Shown here piece by piece: positions 28,001-38,999 of a stretch of 64,000 bases of DNA. The DNA is taken from the NCBI RefSeq assembly GCF_040939455.1, contig NC_134120.1:1312501-1376500 (forward strand), in the 5' to 3' direction. This stretch comes from Microcebus murinus (taxonomy: Eukaryota; Chordata; Mammalia; Primates; Cheirogaleidae). Each line of letters begins with the position of its first letter. The stretch's first letter is position 1. A program made the position numbers and the translations under genes. A model generated the notes under the pieces. It did no database searches, was not told the DNA's origin, and saw nothing but the letters and a program-made list of their open reading frames with translations.

Positions 28001-29480
28001 ATTAAATGTTTTACCATTTATTTATATTTTACTTAAAATTTTATGAAAGATTCGATAAAATAATTGTTCCGTTGTTCCCTTTCAGGTCCAGACGCAGCCG
28101 TCCCGACATTACAGCGGCGGATATTTGTAGACTGCTACGCATCTTCCCCGGCTCCCTATAAACAAGAGGAACTGTGCACTCACGTTCTCATGTCACTCGG
28201 ATTTCAGACCCTTCCCGATCGTGTGGAAAGAAATCTCAAATTGAAAGGCATCATGAACCATCCTTCCTAGGCTGGAATCCCGAAGTGTCATCTTTAATAA
28301 CATCCTCCAAGCTGACATCTGATAGTTCACGCTGATGCCACTTAGCAGACGTGGTGTGTGTAATGAGTAGGCAAATAACTTGTTAACTTGACAGACATAT
28401 TTTACTTGCATTTTTCCCCTTGAAGTTTTGATTAGCTGTCAACCGTTTCCCCAAAGGTAGTATGTTATCTGCCTCTTTATCATTTTTTGAAAATTTAGTA
28501 GGCGTATAAGCACACCGCCACATCCAAAGGAAAACCATCTCAGGTTAAAAAAAAAACCAACCAACCAACCAACTGGAAGCCCAGTCCGATTTTAAACTCT
28601 GTATAAATTAATGAATCTTTATTTTATCATTATCTTTTTAAATTGTTAAGAGAACCACTTGAAAATATTATTAGTACTGGGAATCCTATTACTGAACACT
28701 TTTATTGTTTTCAGGACTTCTTCATAAACAAGCATGTCTAAGGCACTCTGGGCTGTTCACATTTAAGGATGGTTGGTTGAATTCAAAATTAACCTTTCGA
28801 ACTTCGCATTTTAAAATTTTTCCAGACTTTTCATAGTATTTCATGTTGTGCTTAAAGTAAAAATCAAGCAAATATTTGATATACTGTAAATTCAGACATT
28901 ATGATTGTTTGGAACATGTACTACAAGATAGATCTGTAGGAGAGAGGTATTAATAGAGATGGATATTTGACTTAGTCAACCAAAGATAGTTTATTTACCG
29001 AAAGAATTTATGTGCATAAATATAATCTCTGCTTTTATGTATATTGACTTTTTACCTTGCAGCTTTAACATTTGAGCATTTTTTTTCCCTGATTGTATCA
29101 ATGCGGAAATTTGAGCTCTTTCCTGTGGATTGTACTGAACAGAGAAGAATGAATGGCTGAAGTGAGGGAAAGCTATCTTCCCTTGTGGAACTCATATTTT
29201 TTCCTGAATTACATTCAAATAAAAATGTGCTTCTTACGTTTAGGAAATTAAATGCATCTTACAGGAGACCTACTTGACTTGTGGAAGAGAGAAATCAAGT
29301 CAGCCCGGGATATAAGCAGACACGGCGGGGGGTGGGGGGTAGGGAGCTGCCATTCAATACTCTTATTACCTCTTTGTGAAAATGACCCTGTCCAATTTCT
29401 TAAGTGAAGAAAGTGTGTCGCGTGGATTTTAGAAGTCATCTGGCACGAGGAAGGCCGTCGTTTACTAGATTAAGTGGATC
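28001..29480. promoter_or_regulatory. Candidate conserved noncoding DNA
   Basis: Non-repetitive, AT-leaning DNA with no recognised transposon apart from an AACC tetramer run at 28556-28573. The position 28071-28086 (a pyrimidine run ending TTTCAG) looks like a splice acceptor, but no coding exon follows. The absence of old repeats over about 1.4 kb, in a window otherwise full of L1, is the only argument for constraint. Confidence 0.25.
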
Positions 29481-29486
29481 TTCCCT

Positions 29487-29605
29487 GGAGCCTCCATAAG
29501 TCACTCAAGATCACACAGCCCACCGGGGCAGGGCCAGGCCTCTGTCTAGCAGAGCCCAGCTCTCACGGCTCAGGAGCTCAGCTTTCTAAGCACACTCCTG
29601 ACTCT
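29487..29605 (-). repeat. Probable MIR SINE fragment
   Basis: AGTCACTCAAGATCACACAG, followed by CAGGGCCAGGCCTCTGTCTA and GAGCCCAGCTCTCACGGC, resembles the complement of the MIR SINE core (consensus block of the type AAGGTCACACAGCTAGTAAG). Decay is heavy. Confidence 0.4.
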
Positions 29606-31899
29606 GAAGCTAAGAAACGGGGCCTCCGTGCAGAGATCCCACCTGCCTCTCTGGACCGCTCTGGAATTGTCTCTGAACATCGCCGCCGTCAGCGGGGAAC
29701 AAATGCAACCTCGCTGAACGTCGCCTGCACGCTTTTGCAAACGTGTTTCCCCGATCGAATAAATCCTTTAGAAAGCAAAACTCAAGCTATGTCTTATGAG
29801 AAAAACTGCTCATTGGCATAAATGGGTAAACACATTGGGCTTTCCCAGGCATTATTTTGTCCAAGACGGGACTGAGCCCACAGGGTGTTTATCATCTTCT
29901 CAGTCGTAGTCATGGATGTCAAGGTCAGACGTAATGAGTGAATCGCCAAAGTTCACCCAGCGGGGCTGAGACTCAAGTCCGAGCTCCATTCGGAAGCCTT
30001 CTTCCCCCCGCTCCGCGACGTGCACCCCTCGGCCGCGTGGAGCCGCGGAGAGAAGCAGGAGCTGTGAGTGGCAGGGTGGCGTGGAGACCTCGCCCTGCTC
30101 CTAGGGACCGTCTCCTCCCAGTGGGGTCAGATGCAGGCGCCTGCTTCTCCTTTCCTGCTGCACAGCCTCGGCGCTAGCCAGCACAGCGTGTCCTGCCTTC
30201 TGAAAAGTGTTCTGAAACGAGGAGAGGTCGTTTGCATCTCCATAGGTGACAGTCTGTTGTCTTAAGCAGTTCTCACATACACGCAACGTTTTCTAGAAAT
30301 ACCTGGCATTAAAAAAAGGGACAAAGTAATGACACGTAAAGAAGTCAACTACAATTTCCACTGAAACTCGCGCCTTCGTATTGTTTCCCATCCACGGTCT
30401 CGGAGGATGGGTGGTGCATCCGAGAACACGCTTACATTCTCCCCGGTGTGCAGAATGACCCTCTGTGGTGAGTGCTTCCGTCAACAAAGCTCTAGCATGT
30501 CACAAGTTAGGGACATGCAGGGCAGGAAGGAAAATAACCTTGGACTGAGAATGTTTCCAAGTCTGGTGCGATGCGCTCTTACCACTATACCTGGAACATA
30601 AGGTAAAAACACGCATGCACAGTGGCATGCTGTATCTGAGCTCCGGGTGCACACGAGGGTGGGCCTCCACTTCAACTGCCTGAAGCTGGAATCGTTTTGC
30701 TTGCTTTAAGAAATCTGAGCAAGTTAAGAAAATGAGACAATTTGGGGCTTGCTTTCCTAGTGAGCCGTTTAACTATTCATGACCGCCTCCCACTTGTTTA
30801 CAGACTGGGGCGATGATGCCCTAACGGTGCCCCTGACCTCCTCAGAGAGGGGTTCCCCGTCTCTGGGAATGAGGGCCACGGCCAGAGCTCGCGCCTCTAG
30901 GACTGCAGTTTGTAGCCATATCTTGTCCTTCATATAATGAATTATTTTTGCTGAGTGGTGTGTGTGGTTCATTTCTTGAGACAGTCTGCTGCTGATCGGC
31001 CCCTGGGTGATTGATTTGATTTAGTCTTGGCTAAGTGCACTGGAACTGATGAGATTTGGGTTGGGCTCGGTGTGGCCACTTCACCTAAGTCCCGCCTAAA
31101 TGCTACCCGCTTTGACCCTAGTCTGCAAGTACCTTAGCACGTTGCCTTTTCAAATCATTTTCTGTAAAGAGGAACGTTTTCCTTTTTTCATTATGAATTG
31201 CACCAAAACGAACAAAAATAAATAGAGGAAAGACAGATATTCTTATGCCTAAGCATATGCACTGAGGTAAAAAAAAAAAAAAAAAAACAAACAAAAAACG
31301 TACATTCCTGGTAACTCAGGCTCAAATTCATTCCCCACAAAAAGCAAGGGCACCGAGATACGCAGACTGTTCTAGACAATCTGCTCCATTTCTTCACCCA
31401 AACGGATTGCCCCTTCGTGCCGGGGTGGGCGTTGCTACGCGGCACCACGGCCTGAAGTGGTGTCAGTCCTGCCCGCACGGACATCCCCCGAGCGCTCTCT
31501 CCCGCGCCGTGTTTCATCCGGCCACTGCGCAGCCCGGGTGACACGCAGGGGCGCAGCTTTGCTCCCATTTCGTAGATGAGCTCGTCGGTGCCCGGAACGA
31601 GCAGCAATTAGCTGAGGCTTTTAACGCTCTTCTGGATAGCAGGCGGCAGCGTCGCTTAATCGGTTTGGACGGATTTCACTTGCATCCAGGAAGCAGCAGA
31701 ACGGCAAGAAACCGTCTCCTTTGAATGAATTAAGCAGAAGCATCCCTCCCAGATCTGCCGCCACGCAGGGCATTAGGAGCCCTCCTCCCCGAACAGCCCC
31801 ACCTAAAATATGAGAGGCAAGGAGAGGCGATGCCTCGTTCTGCGCATACTTGCATAGACCGGAGACATAATCGCGGCGGCGGCGGCGAATGGGATGTGG
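29606..31899. other. Unannotated noncoding stretch
   Basis: Mixed composition. It includes a run of about 19 A followed by CAAACAAA (31269-31297), and a possible MIR tail at 30550-30600 (CGCTCTTACCACTATACC). A 138-codon minus-strand frame crosses the A-run and is not convincing. Three successive GGC/GCG-type trinucleotides (CGGCGGCGGCG) occur near 31874. Confidence 0.35.
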
Positions 31900-33310
31900 A
31901 AATATGCAGCCCTCGGAAACGGATTAAATGCACATACATTTTGTAATGAGTGACTGTAATGAAAGTCAAATGAATTATAATAAAATATGGAGTTTTAAAA
32001 AAGAAAACTACTCAATGCATAATGTTGCTGGGAAAACATTTAACAGTTTTTCACTGCGTGCTATTGTCAAAGTAAATAACTACCCAAGACAAACTTACAA
32101 AGTGGTTTTAACTCTAATGTGATGCAGAAAGTCAGTCATTTAATTTGTTAATTAGTATTATGCCAGAAACTATCTATTCAATATGAAGCAAATATGTTTA
32201 CAATCTTATCTGCCATCTGTTTAATAGATGGAGAATACTTAGAGCTGGATTCTCAGAGAGGGTTGTTGAAAATTTGTTCCACAATTAGTGGAGCAGATTT
32301 TTTAATTCTGGAAGAATTTTGCATGTGCGGGGCGCACCTCCACTGAGGAGACAGTACATCACCACGCTGCTGCTCGGGAGTAGAGCTTGTCTGTAATGGG
32401 TTTCAGCAGATGCTTGCGAAATTTAAGGAGTGGGGAAAAATATTTTTAAAGATACCTATGAACACTTTGAAATATCTATGTACACATAACACTAGTCACA
32501 AAAAGTAGAACTGGTTTTGCACAAAACAATTTTAAGCCCAAATTTATTGAGAAAGTAAGGCTCCGTGTGCTCGGGACACATGCTTTTTCTGCAATCAGCA
32601 ATTTTTCAAGATTTCATCCGAGAAAAACCTCAATTATGCAGTACGTTAGCCATTAAAATGAATTCTCAAGGTGCTGCTAAACTGCTGCCTACGAATGGAT
32701 TTTAAATCATTATTTGGAAGAGATTTAAAAATGAAATTGGTGCTAATCGAGCGTCTCAGTGGACGTGCCACTTCCGTAATTCTGGGTCGGGAGCCGGGCC
32801 CCTGGCACGGCCACAGCCCCCGCGCGGAGCCTGCCTGGCCGCGGCCCCTCTCTGCCGCCTCTCGACTCTGCACTCAGGGCGTGTCCCACCTTCATCCCAA
32901 TTAAGACTGTTTACATTCCACGGTGACTTCCTCCGGCTCGTGCTGTCTCATCCTTCCTCTTTCATTAAAGCTGATCCAAGTTTTATAACTATTACTTTAT
33001 GACATCGATTGTCGGTCAAGTGCATCTTTAAGAATGTGACTGAACGCTCCCTCGGTTATGAGTGACCGACATGCTCATAACCTTCACGTCGCCGGCCGCT
33101 CATGGGCCAATGAAGCTTGGTTTGTGCCAGCACTATGAACCGTAAGCGTGGTGCTGTTTCAACTCTTGTAAGCAAACCAATTGCAAATATCATCTGACAT
33201 GCGCCCACAATTAACTCTCCTCCTCATGGTCACTCGCTGACACCTCTCGAATCCCTTCTCTCTCTCTCTCAGCTCTGCTGCTAGTTTCAAAGCAAAATAT
33301 AATACCCATA
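31900..33310. promoter_or_regulatory. Candidate conserved regulatory segment, TAATTA-rich
   Basis: About 1.4 kb without recognisable transposons. It holds homeodomain-type cores (TTAATTAG at 32148-32155, others around 32140), a CAATTATGCAG block at about 32630, and an AACCAATTGCAAATATCA block at about 33175 with an octamer-like ATTGCAAAT. Composition shifts from AT-rich to a GC-rich patch at 32780-32890 and back. The pattern fits a developmental enhancer or ancient conserved noncoding element. This is inference from composition and motif density; conservation itself cannot be seen here. Confidence 0.35.
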
Positions 33311-34199
33311 TTTCAAAGCTCACCTTCATGTTTGTGTGTGCGTGAGTGTGTGCCCTCCGAGATTCCCTAAAGGTGCAGAGTCCGCGCATAAAGGATAAAA
33401 AAGATCTTGGGAAAAAAGCTGATAATGGCCAAGGGGGGGAATTAATTGTTTTGCTAAATGGCGACTCGCTCTGCCCCTTCCTACACCGGCCGGCCGGCGG
33501 CCGTGGCCCTGCAGACCTGCTTCCCGGTGAAGAGGGTTCCTTACCGAGCCGGCCACGTGCAGGAGTGAAGCCTAATGATGATTTATGCCGTGAGAAGCTG
33601 TCGCAACATTTAAATCTATTTTCCTTCTGCACTTTTTTTGGGCTCACCGTGTGGGGCTGACCTTACGGGCTGTGTTCCTTGGGGAGGACGCTTCCTGGGG
33701 TTCTGAAAGGTCTGGGCGTCCACAGGGTCCAGGCTGGTGGGCTTCATCATGGGCTCCCGGGGCATGCCCGGCTACAGGAGCTATCTCTGGGTTTGGGAAA
33801 GGTCTTTTGACAAACTGTAGCTGTCTCCGTGAACATGCTTCCACAGCTCTGGAATCACCCCGTAATGACCATTTACCTCTCCAAATGTTTGGAGCACGCA
33901 CAGTGCATACACCGTTTCTGTAGACACGTACGGACATATGCATATCAAATCCTACAATTTCAGGGCGCCGGGATCCCATCTCTCCAGCCAGTGTGAAGAT
34001 TTTTGCAGAAACACCCCCACAACCCTGTCTCCCCCCCCGCCCCCCCCCCACCATGTCTTCGGGAAAATACTGCATTTCTGGCTGACAAGGTTTAGCCGGG
34101 CAGGCACCTGATTCTCCAGACCTGGCCAGCATACAGAAAGTCCAGTGGAGACATTACGGGATTAAGCCCATTGTGGCATTCTAAAACTCAATTCATCTG
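33311..34199. other. Unannotated GC-rich noncoding stretch
   Basis: No recognised gene. A 162-codon minus-strand frame at 33159-33647 and another at 33644-34132 have no domain. Interrupted C runs occur at 34031-34049. Confidence 0.4.
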
Positions 34200-34429
34200 T
34201 TCCTAATAGTGCTTCAATAGTATCCTAGTAACCTCTTCTGCGGAGCTTCATCTGGCCTGTATTTGCAAACACGGCGACAAAAAGGCCTTGCATTCCGGGG
34301 TAAGAAAAAAAAAAAAGGCTGTGTTCAATCTCTTCTCGGAGCTGCTGGGGAGAGGTGCGGGCGCCACTGCGGGCAAGTGTGTTTGCCAGTGTGCCATATG
34401 GGAGTCATGGCTGGGACTTTTTTTTCCTG

Positions 34430-34960
34430 GAATAATTAAATGTTGATGGCAGAGTTCAAATGGATCATTAAAATTCAAAAGTGTAAGAAACAGATTTTTT
34501 CTTATGTTGCTGAACGCTCCAGAGGGCTGAATAGCTAGCAGAAGTGAGGCAGGCTGCCGCCCTGTGATCAGCGTGCGTTGGGATGGTGCTAATTTGATCA
34601 TAATATAGTCATCTCTGAAGATTACAGCTATTCAATTAAATATTCTAATTAACCTGAAGTATTAGGCAAATGATACTAATTACAAATATTCTCCTGAGAT
34701 TCACAGCAATGAAAATCCCACTTGCAACTGATACTTCTAGCCAATGTTTCGTAACACAATGTCCTATATCATAGGCTTTCAGAATATTAAAATGCAGTTA
34801 ATTTGCCTAAACCTCATTTGTTTAATGGCATTAGCATTTTGTTTGAAATTGTAATAAACGTACATCCCGCTTTCAAGTAAAATTTAAAATGAGTGTACTC
34901 TTGGGGTAACTTAAGATTCCTGTTTACAGACCTAGCACTTTACTCAGTAAGCGGAACAGT
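34430..34960. promoter_or_regulatory. Candidate conserved regulatory segment with clustered TAATTA sites
   Basis: A repeat-free AT-rich segment. TAATTA cores are at 34646-34651 and 34677-34682, with related TTAATT/AATTAA cores near 34434, 34634 and 34799 and a TGATCAGCG block at 34566. Such clusters are typical of homeodomain-bound enhancers near developmental genes. Coordinates are approximate. Confidence 0.35.
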
Positions 34961-35521
34961 TTGAGCTTAACTTTCAGCCATTAAACATATTGAAATTGTT
35001 TAAAAATGCTAATAATTTGTCTTTTCAAATAAGAAAAAAAAGGATATTTTGCAGTAAAATTTCATGCTGCCGCCCATGTGACTGGACTCCCACTGCGAGG
35101 GTCTCGGTGCTTGAACTTCCCTCCCGTCCCCGGGGGTCGGCTGCGTTCTGGAGGGTGGCTGGTGGCTGCGGAGGGCCGTTTTCTCGGGGAGGAACGGCTG
35201 CACCCTTCATTGCCCCGCGCCGGCTTCTCTCCCCTCTTTACATTATATTTACCCCCTAAGGTAGCTGGCTTTCTGCGTAGCCGTCCTCGGAGCCGTCATG
35301 AGACCGTTCTTATCCCAGGAGTGTCACCGGCACCCCACCACCTGCCCTTTGTCACCCCAAGTCTGCCGCGGTCTCCCCAGGGGTCCGTCAGCGCTCTCGT
35401 GCCAGCTGGGGCAGCGCCCGTGCACCCACGTCCTGGCCCCGCTGGAGATGGGAGACCTGGCCGGCGACTCTGCAAGTCCAGTGCGGTGTTTCTCCCAGCA
35501 CCGGGAGTGCAGGCCTCTGCC

Positions 35522-35880
35522 TGTGTGTGCGCGCACGCACACGTGCGTGTATATGTGTGCACATGTGTGTGTATGTGTGTGCCCGCCCATGTGCGTGTGT
35601 ATGTGTGTGCATGTGCATGTGTGCGCGCATGCACACGTGCGTGTATATGTGTGCACATGTGTGTGTATGTGCGTGCCCGCCCATGTGCGTGTGTATGTGT
35701 GTGCATGTGCATGTGTGCATGTGTGTATGTGTGTGTGCATGTGTGCACGTGTGCGAGTGCATGTGTGTGCACGTGTGTGTGCATGTGCGTGTGCATGTGA
35801 GCACATGTGTATGTGCACACATGTGTATGTGAGCACATGTGCGTGCGCGCATGTGTGTGCACGTACGTGCGTGTGCAGGC
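35522..35880. repeat. Alternating purine-pyrimidine TG/CA tract with a 94-bp duplication
   Basis: About 360 bases of imperfect (TG)n with GCGC, ATAT and GCCCGCCCATG interruptions. The block beginning ACGTGCGTGTATATGTG at 35541 recurs at 35635, a 94-bp tandem duplication that includes the GCCCGCCCATG interruption. Six overlapping frames of 101-240 codons on both strands are produced by the repeat (Cys/Val/Met on plus, His/Thr on minus) and are not genes. Alternating purine-pyrimidine DNA of this length can form Z-DNA. Confidence 0.92.
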
Positions 35881-35984
35881 ATTTCTGAAGCGCCTTTCTG
35901 GTGAAGACCCCGCACGTGTGTCCTGGTCACCGTGGGGTGGTCCAAGTGGGAATCGGAACGGAGGGGCTGGTCTCAGGTGAGATT

Positions 35985-36600
35985 TACGCCCGGCCGCGGT
36001 GCAGCCAGGATGCAGGGGCCGCTGTGCAGCGTGGACCGCAGCTCAGGAGGGGAAGCACCGGGTGTTTGTCAGGGCGGCCAGGGGCAAGCGTCGCTGGGTG
36101 GAAAGGCTAAACGCTGCTGCGCTAGAGTGCTCTGCTATGCGGAGTCCGGACGGAACATCCCCGTCAGCGGCGGAGGGACTTGCGGCGCTGCGTAGCCAGG
36201 AGCACTGGGGCGCACGGTGCGCCGGTGCGTGTGCGCCCTGGACGCGCCCAAGGCGCTGAAGGAGGCAGCGAGCGAGCGACGCCATCTCCGTGTAGTCTGT
36301 GCCGGACCGACACCGGGAGCTCCACGGCCGCGTCCTGGGCGCGGGCCCCGCCGGAACGGCCACCTTCACAGCCGCGGGCGCAATAACGCCTCCGCTGCCC
36401 GCACGCGCCTCCCAGGAGCAGAGGAAGCGCGGGGAAGACTCGGGACTGTGTAGTGAGCGGAATGGAACAGCGAACTCAGCGCAGGGTCCACGTGCACACT
36501 CGCAAATTCGGGAAGCAGCTGCGAGCGAGGGAGGGAGGACTCCCGCGCCTGCACGGGTGACGCGGCCCCAGCCCGCCGTGGTGAGCTGTGCACTCAGCTG
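35985..36600. promoter_or_regulatory. CpG-dense block, candidate CpG island
   Basis: The strongest CpG density in the window, especially 36180-36420 (GCGCACGGTGCGCCGGTGCG, GCGAGCGAGCGACGCC and similar). GC content is high and CpG is not depleted. A 302-codon frame lies antisense to it (36043-36951), but it starts at TTG (36949-36951) and has low-complexity Ala/Arg/Ser/Pro composition. An unmethylated promoter or orphan island is plausible. No exon can be linked to it. Confidence 0.55.
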
Positions 36601-38400
36601 CCTCGCTCTTGCGGTGCCATCCTGGATGCGTAAAATCTTACACTGAGAAAGGCTTGTCGCCTGCAGGGCAGGGTTCGTGCACAGGAGGCCGCAGGTCGCG
36701 CACAGGAAGCCCGTGTCCGGGGCGCTGTGAGTCCACAGCCTCCCCTGGGGGGCCTTGCCGCCCAGTGTGCGGCCACGCAGGCGCAGGAGAAGGGAACAGG
36801 CCGCTGCACGAGCGCCGGGAAAGGCCTTTGTGAGCGGGCAGACCAGTCTGAGGGGAGGGCGGTGCGCTGGGGTGCACGGGAAGCGGCTGGAGCACACTCT
36901 GGAAGGTTCCTTGCAGGGTGGAGTGGCTTGGTGGTGACCTGGGACTTCCAAAACACATCTCTTCTCACTTTCCTTAGTAGCTAGTCAGTACGATGGATTA
37001 AATAAGCACAAGCAAAAAGAACACATAACATGTAAATTAAATCTATATTCTGGCTATTTCCCTAAAAGGTAAGCGCTCTGCTCAGCGCCGAGACTGGGGA
37101 CTGAGACTAATCCCGGGTCCCCTGCCGGCGTCGCCCCCCGCCCCCTTCTGCCCTTCCCGCCACGGCTACTGAAAGGGCAGAGGTCAAGTCTGGGGACCAA
37201 AAAGTGATGAAAAAGGGGGAAAAATGAGCTATAAATAAGGGAGTGAAAGAGAGACATCACAGAAAAAGAGAAAGAAAGTGAAACCTCCTCCAAAAAGAGG
37301 CAAAACACGAGAGCTGCCATTTGAGGTCTCAGTCGCCTGTCCAAGGGACAGGAGTTCCAGGGCTGGGAGGTTTTCTGTCTCATCTTTCTGGGAGCAGAGC
37401 CTGGCACTACGCCCGGGCATGGGCGTGAGACGCAGCCCGTGTCCGGCAAGCACTCCTGGCTCTAAATGTCGTCACTTTCTCCTTCAGTAGTTAGTGTGAC
37501 GGACGCTGCTCGGAAGGGCAGAGAAATTTGGAATTGTTGGGTAATTTGTGTTTCTTTTAAAATAAAAATCATTGCATCATGAGGTGCAACTGTCATCTAC
37601 CTCCATTTTCTCTGCAAAAACACAAAGACGTTTACCTAGAAGTGACATTTTTAAATTCACGTGGTCTACATCCACTCAGAGGTGGACTGAGGAGTCCCGG
37701 ACTTCTGACGTGGAACGGTTTCATTCTAAGAGGAGCCCAGTGCGGAAACGCTCATGCAGCTGAGACAGGAACAAGCCAGGGTGAACCCCTCCGAGTCCTG
37801 TCTGGTGTTTGCAGATGTCCCCGTCCTAACTCTCGTTCTCCCTGGAGGGCGCTTCCTCCCCGCGCCCCGGCTGCCTGGCCCCTGGCCCGGCCTCCAGAGC
37901 CAGCAGGAGGGACGGGGGTGACTCAGAAGTCTCAGGTGGGACCCTGGGCCTGGCCTCCAGGGTTTGCTGGGCAGAGTGGGCCGACCCGGGGGGGGGGTCA
38001 CATGTCACACAGGTGCAGCCAGGTGAACACCTTCCCCTCCCATGCTCAGCCTCTTGCCTACGGTGTTAGCAATCACAGGGAAGCAAGCCGCTCTCCACAT
38101 GTCCCCGTGTGTGTGTGTGTGTGCTCGCGTGTGCACACACATGTGAGGGCAAGGGGCTGGCGAGGGCACACCTCCACCTGGACTAGGAAGCTAGCAGTTA
38201 CGTTTGTGGGTTTACACGTGTGCCTGCACCACGCACAGCCCCCAGAGTGGCAGCGTGTGCCTGGGAAACAGGAAATGCAAGAACACACACCACACACACA
38301 CCACACACACACACACACATACACACAGCCACCGGAGGTGATTCCGTGCAGGGTACGGGGCCTCGGGAAGGCAGGCGAGTGTGAAAGGCTGTGAAGCAAA
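36601..38400. other. Unannotated noncoding stretch with TG/CA repeats
   Basis: Contains a GT run at 38107-38123, a run of 10 G at 37988-37997, and CA runs at 38283-38328. The 271-codon plus frame at 37579-38394 runs through the CA repeat and has no domain, so it is not called. Confidence 0.4.
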
Positions 38401-38770
38401 CTGTCGCGTGACATGTTTTTATGACATAATTATATTGATCTGAAAGACACTCACCCAGAACCACCACCTCTTACACCCCAAGAAGAAAGCCCGGGCCGGT
38501 ACAATCTTTTCAATCACTTGATATTCATAGTCTTACTCAAAGGCCCCGAATATGTCATGTGTATAATACCCATGCAAAACCGGCGCCGCCGCCACTGCCG
38601 GCAATATGCCTCAATAAGGTAATTTTCTTGCTGCCTAAGAACATCAGCGGGGTGCGAGCCGGAACAAAAACAGAGTATGACATCTTATTCAAGCACACAT
38701 CTGGAGGACAAAACTATACTTTATTAAAGGAAAATGGGATTTCAGGATTGTTTTGACAAGCGGTGAGAAC
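38401..38770. promoter_or_regulatory. Candidate conserved noncoding segment
   Basis: Repeat-free segment with ATGACATAATTATATTGATC at about 38422, CAATCACTTGATATTCATAG at about 38511 and CTTTATTAAAGGAAAATG near 38719. A GC patch (GGCGCCGCCGCCACTGCCGG) sits in the middle. Sequence complexity and lack of transposon decay suggest constraint; this is not proven. Confidence 0.3.
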
Positions 38771-38999
38771 GCACCTCCATGCACACCCGGGACGGCGCAG
38801 GAATCTGAGGTCCTTTTAGGGCCCCGTGAGCGGCGCTGCGAGGCCCAGAGTAGCCGGGTGGCGGGGTGGTTCTGGGGCAGCCCCGTGAGCCCCGGGCATC
38901 TACTTTTATTTCTCATTTTTGCTTCCTCAATGGTCGGAGCCAGGGAGTGGTTGGTTCTTGCGGACAGTGCAGGTAAAACTTTGTTCCCCTTGTAAACGT

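Noticed and set aside
28071..28270. Possible exon after TTTCAG
   Set aside because: A good acceptor-like sequence, but no domain, no donor and no partner exon were seen.
35296..35945. Cys/Val- and His/Thr-rich repeat proteins
   Set aside because: Products of translating a TG/CA repeat on both strands. At least one of these frames starts with GTG.
36043..36951. 302-codon minus-strand open frame
   Set aside because: It starts with TTG, lies in GC-rich DNA where stops are rare, overlaps other open frames on both strands, and has no recognisable domain.
37579..38394. 271-codon plus-strand open frame
   Set aside because: Runs through a CA microsatellite, has no domain, and is overlapped by similar frames on the other strand.
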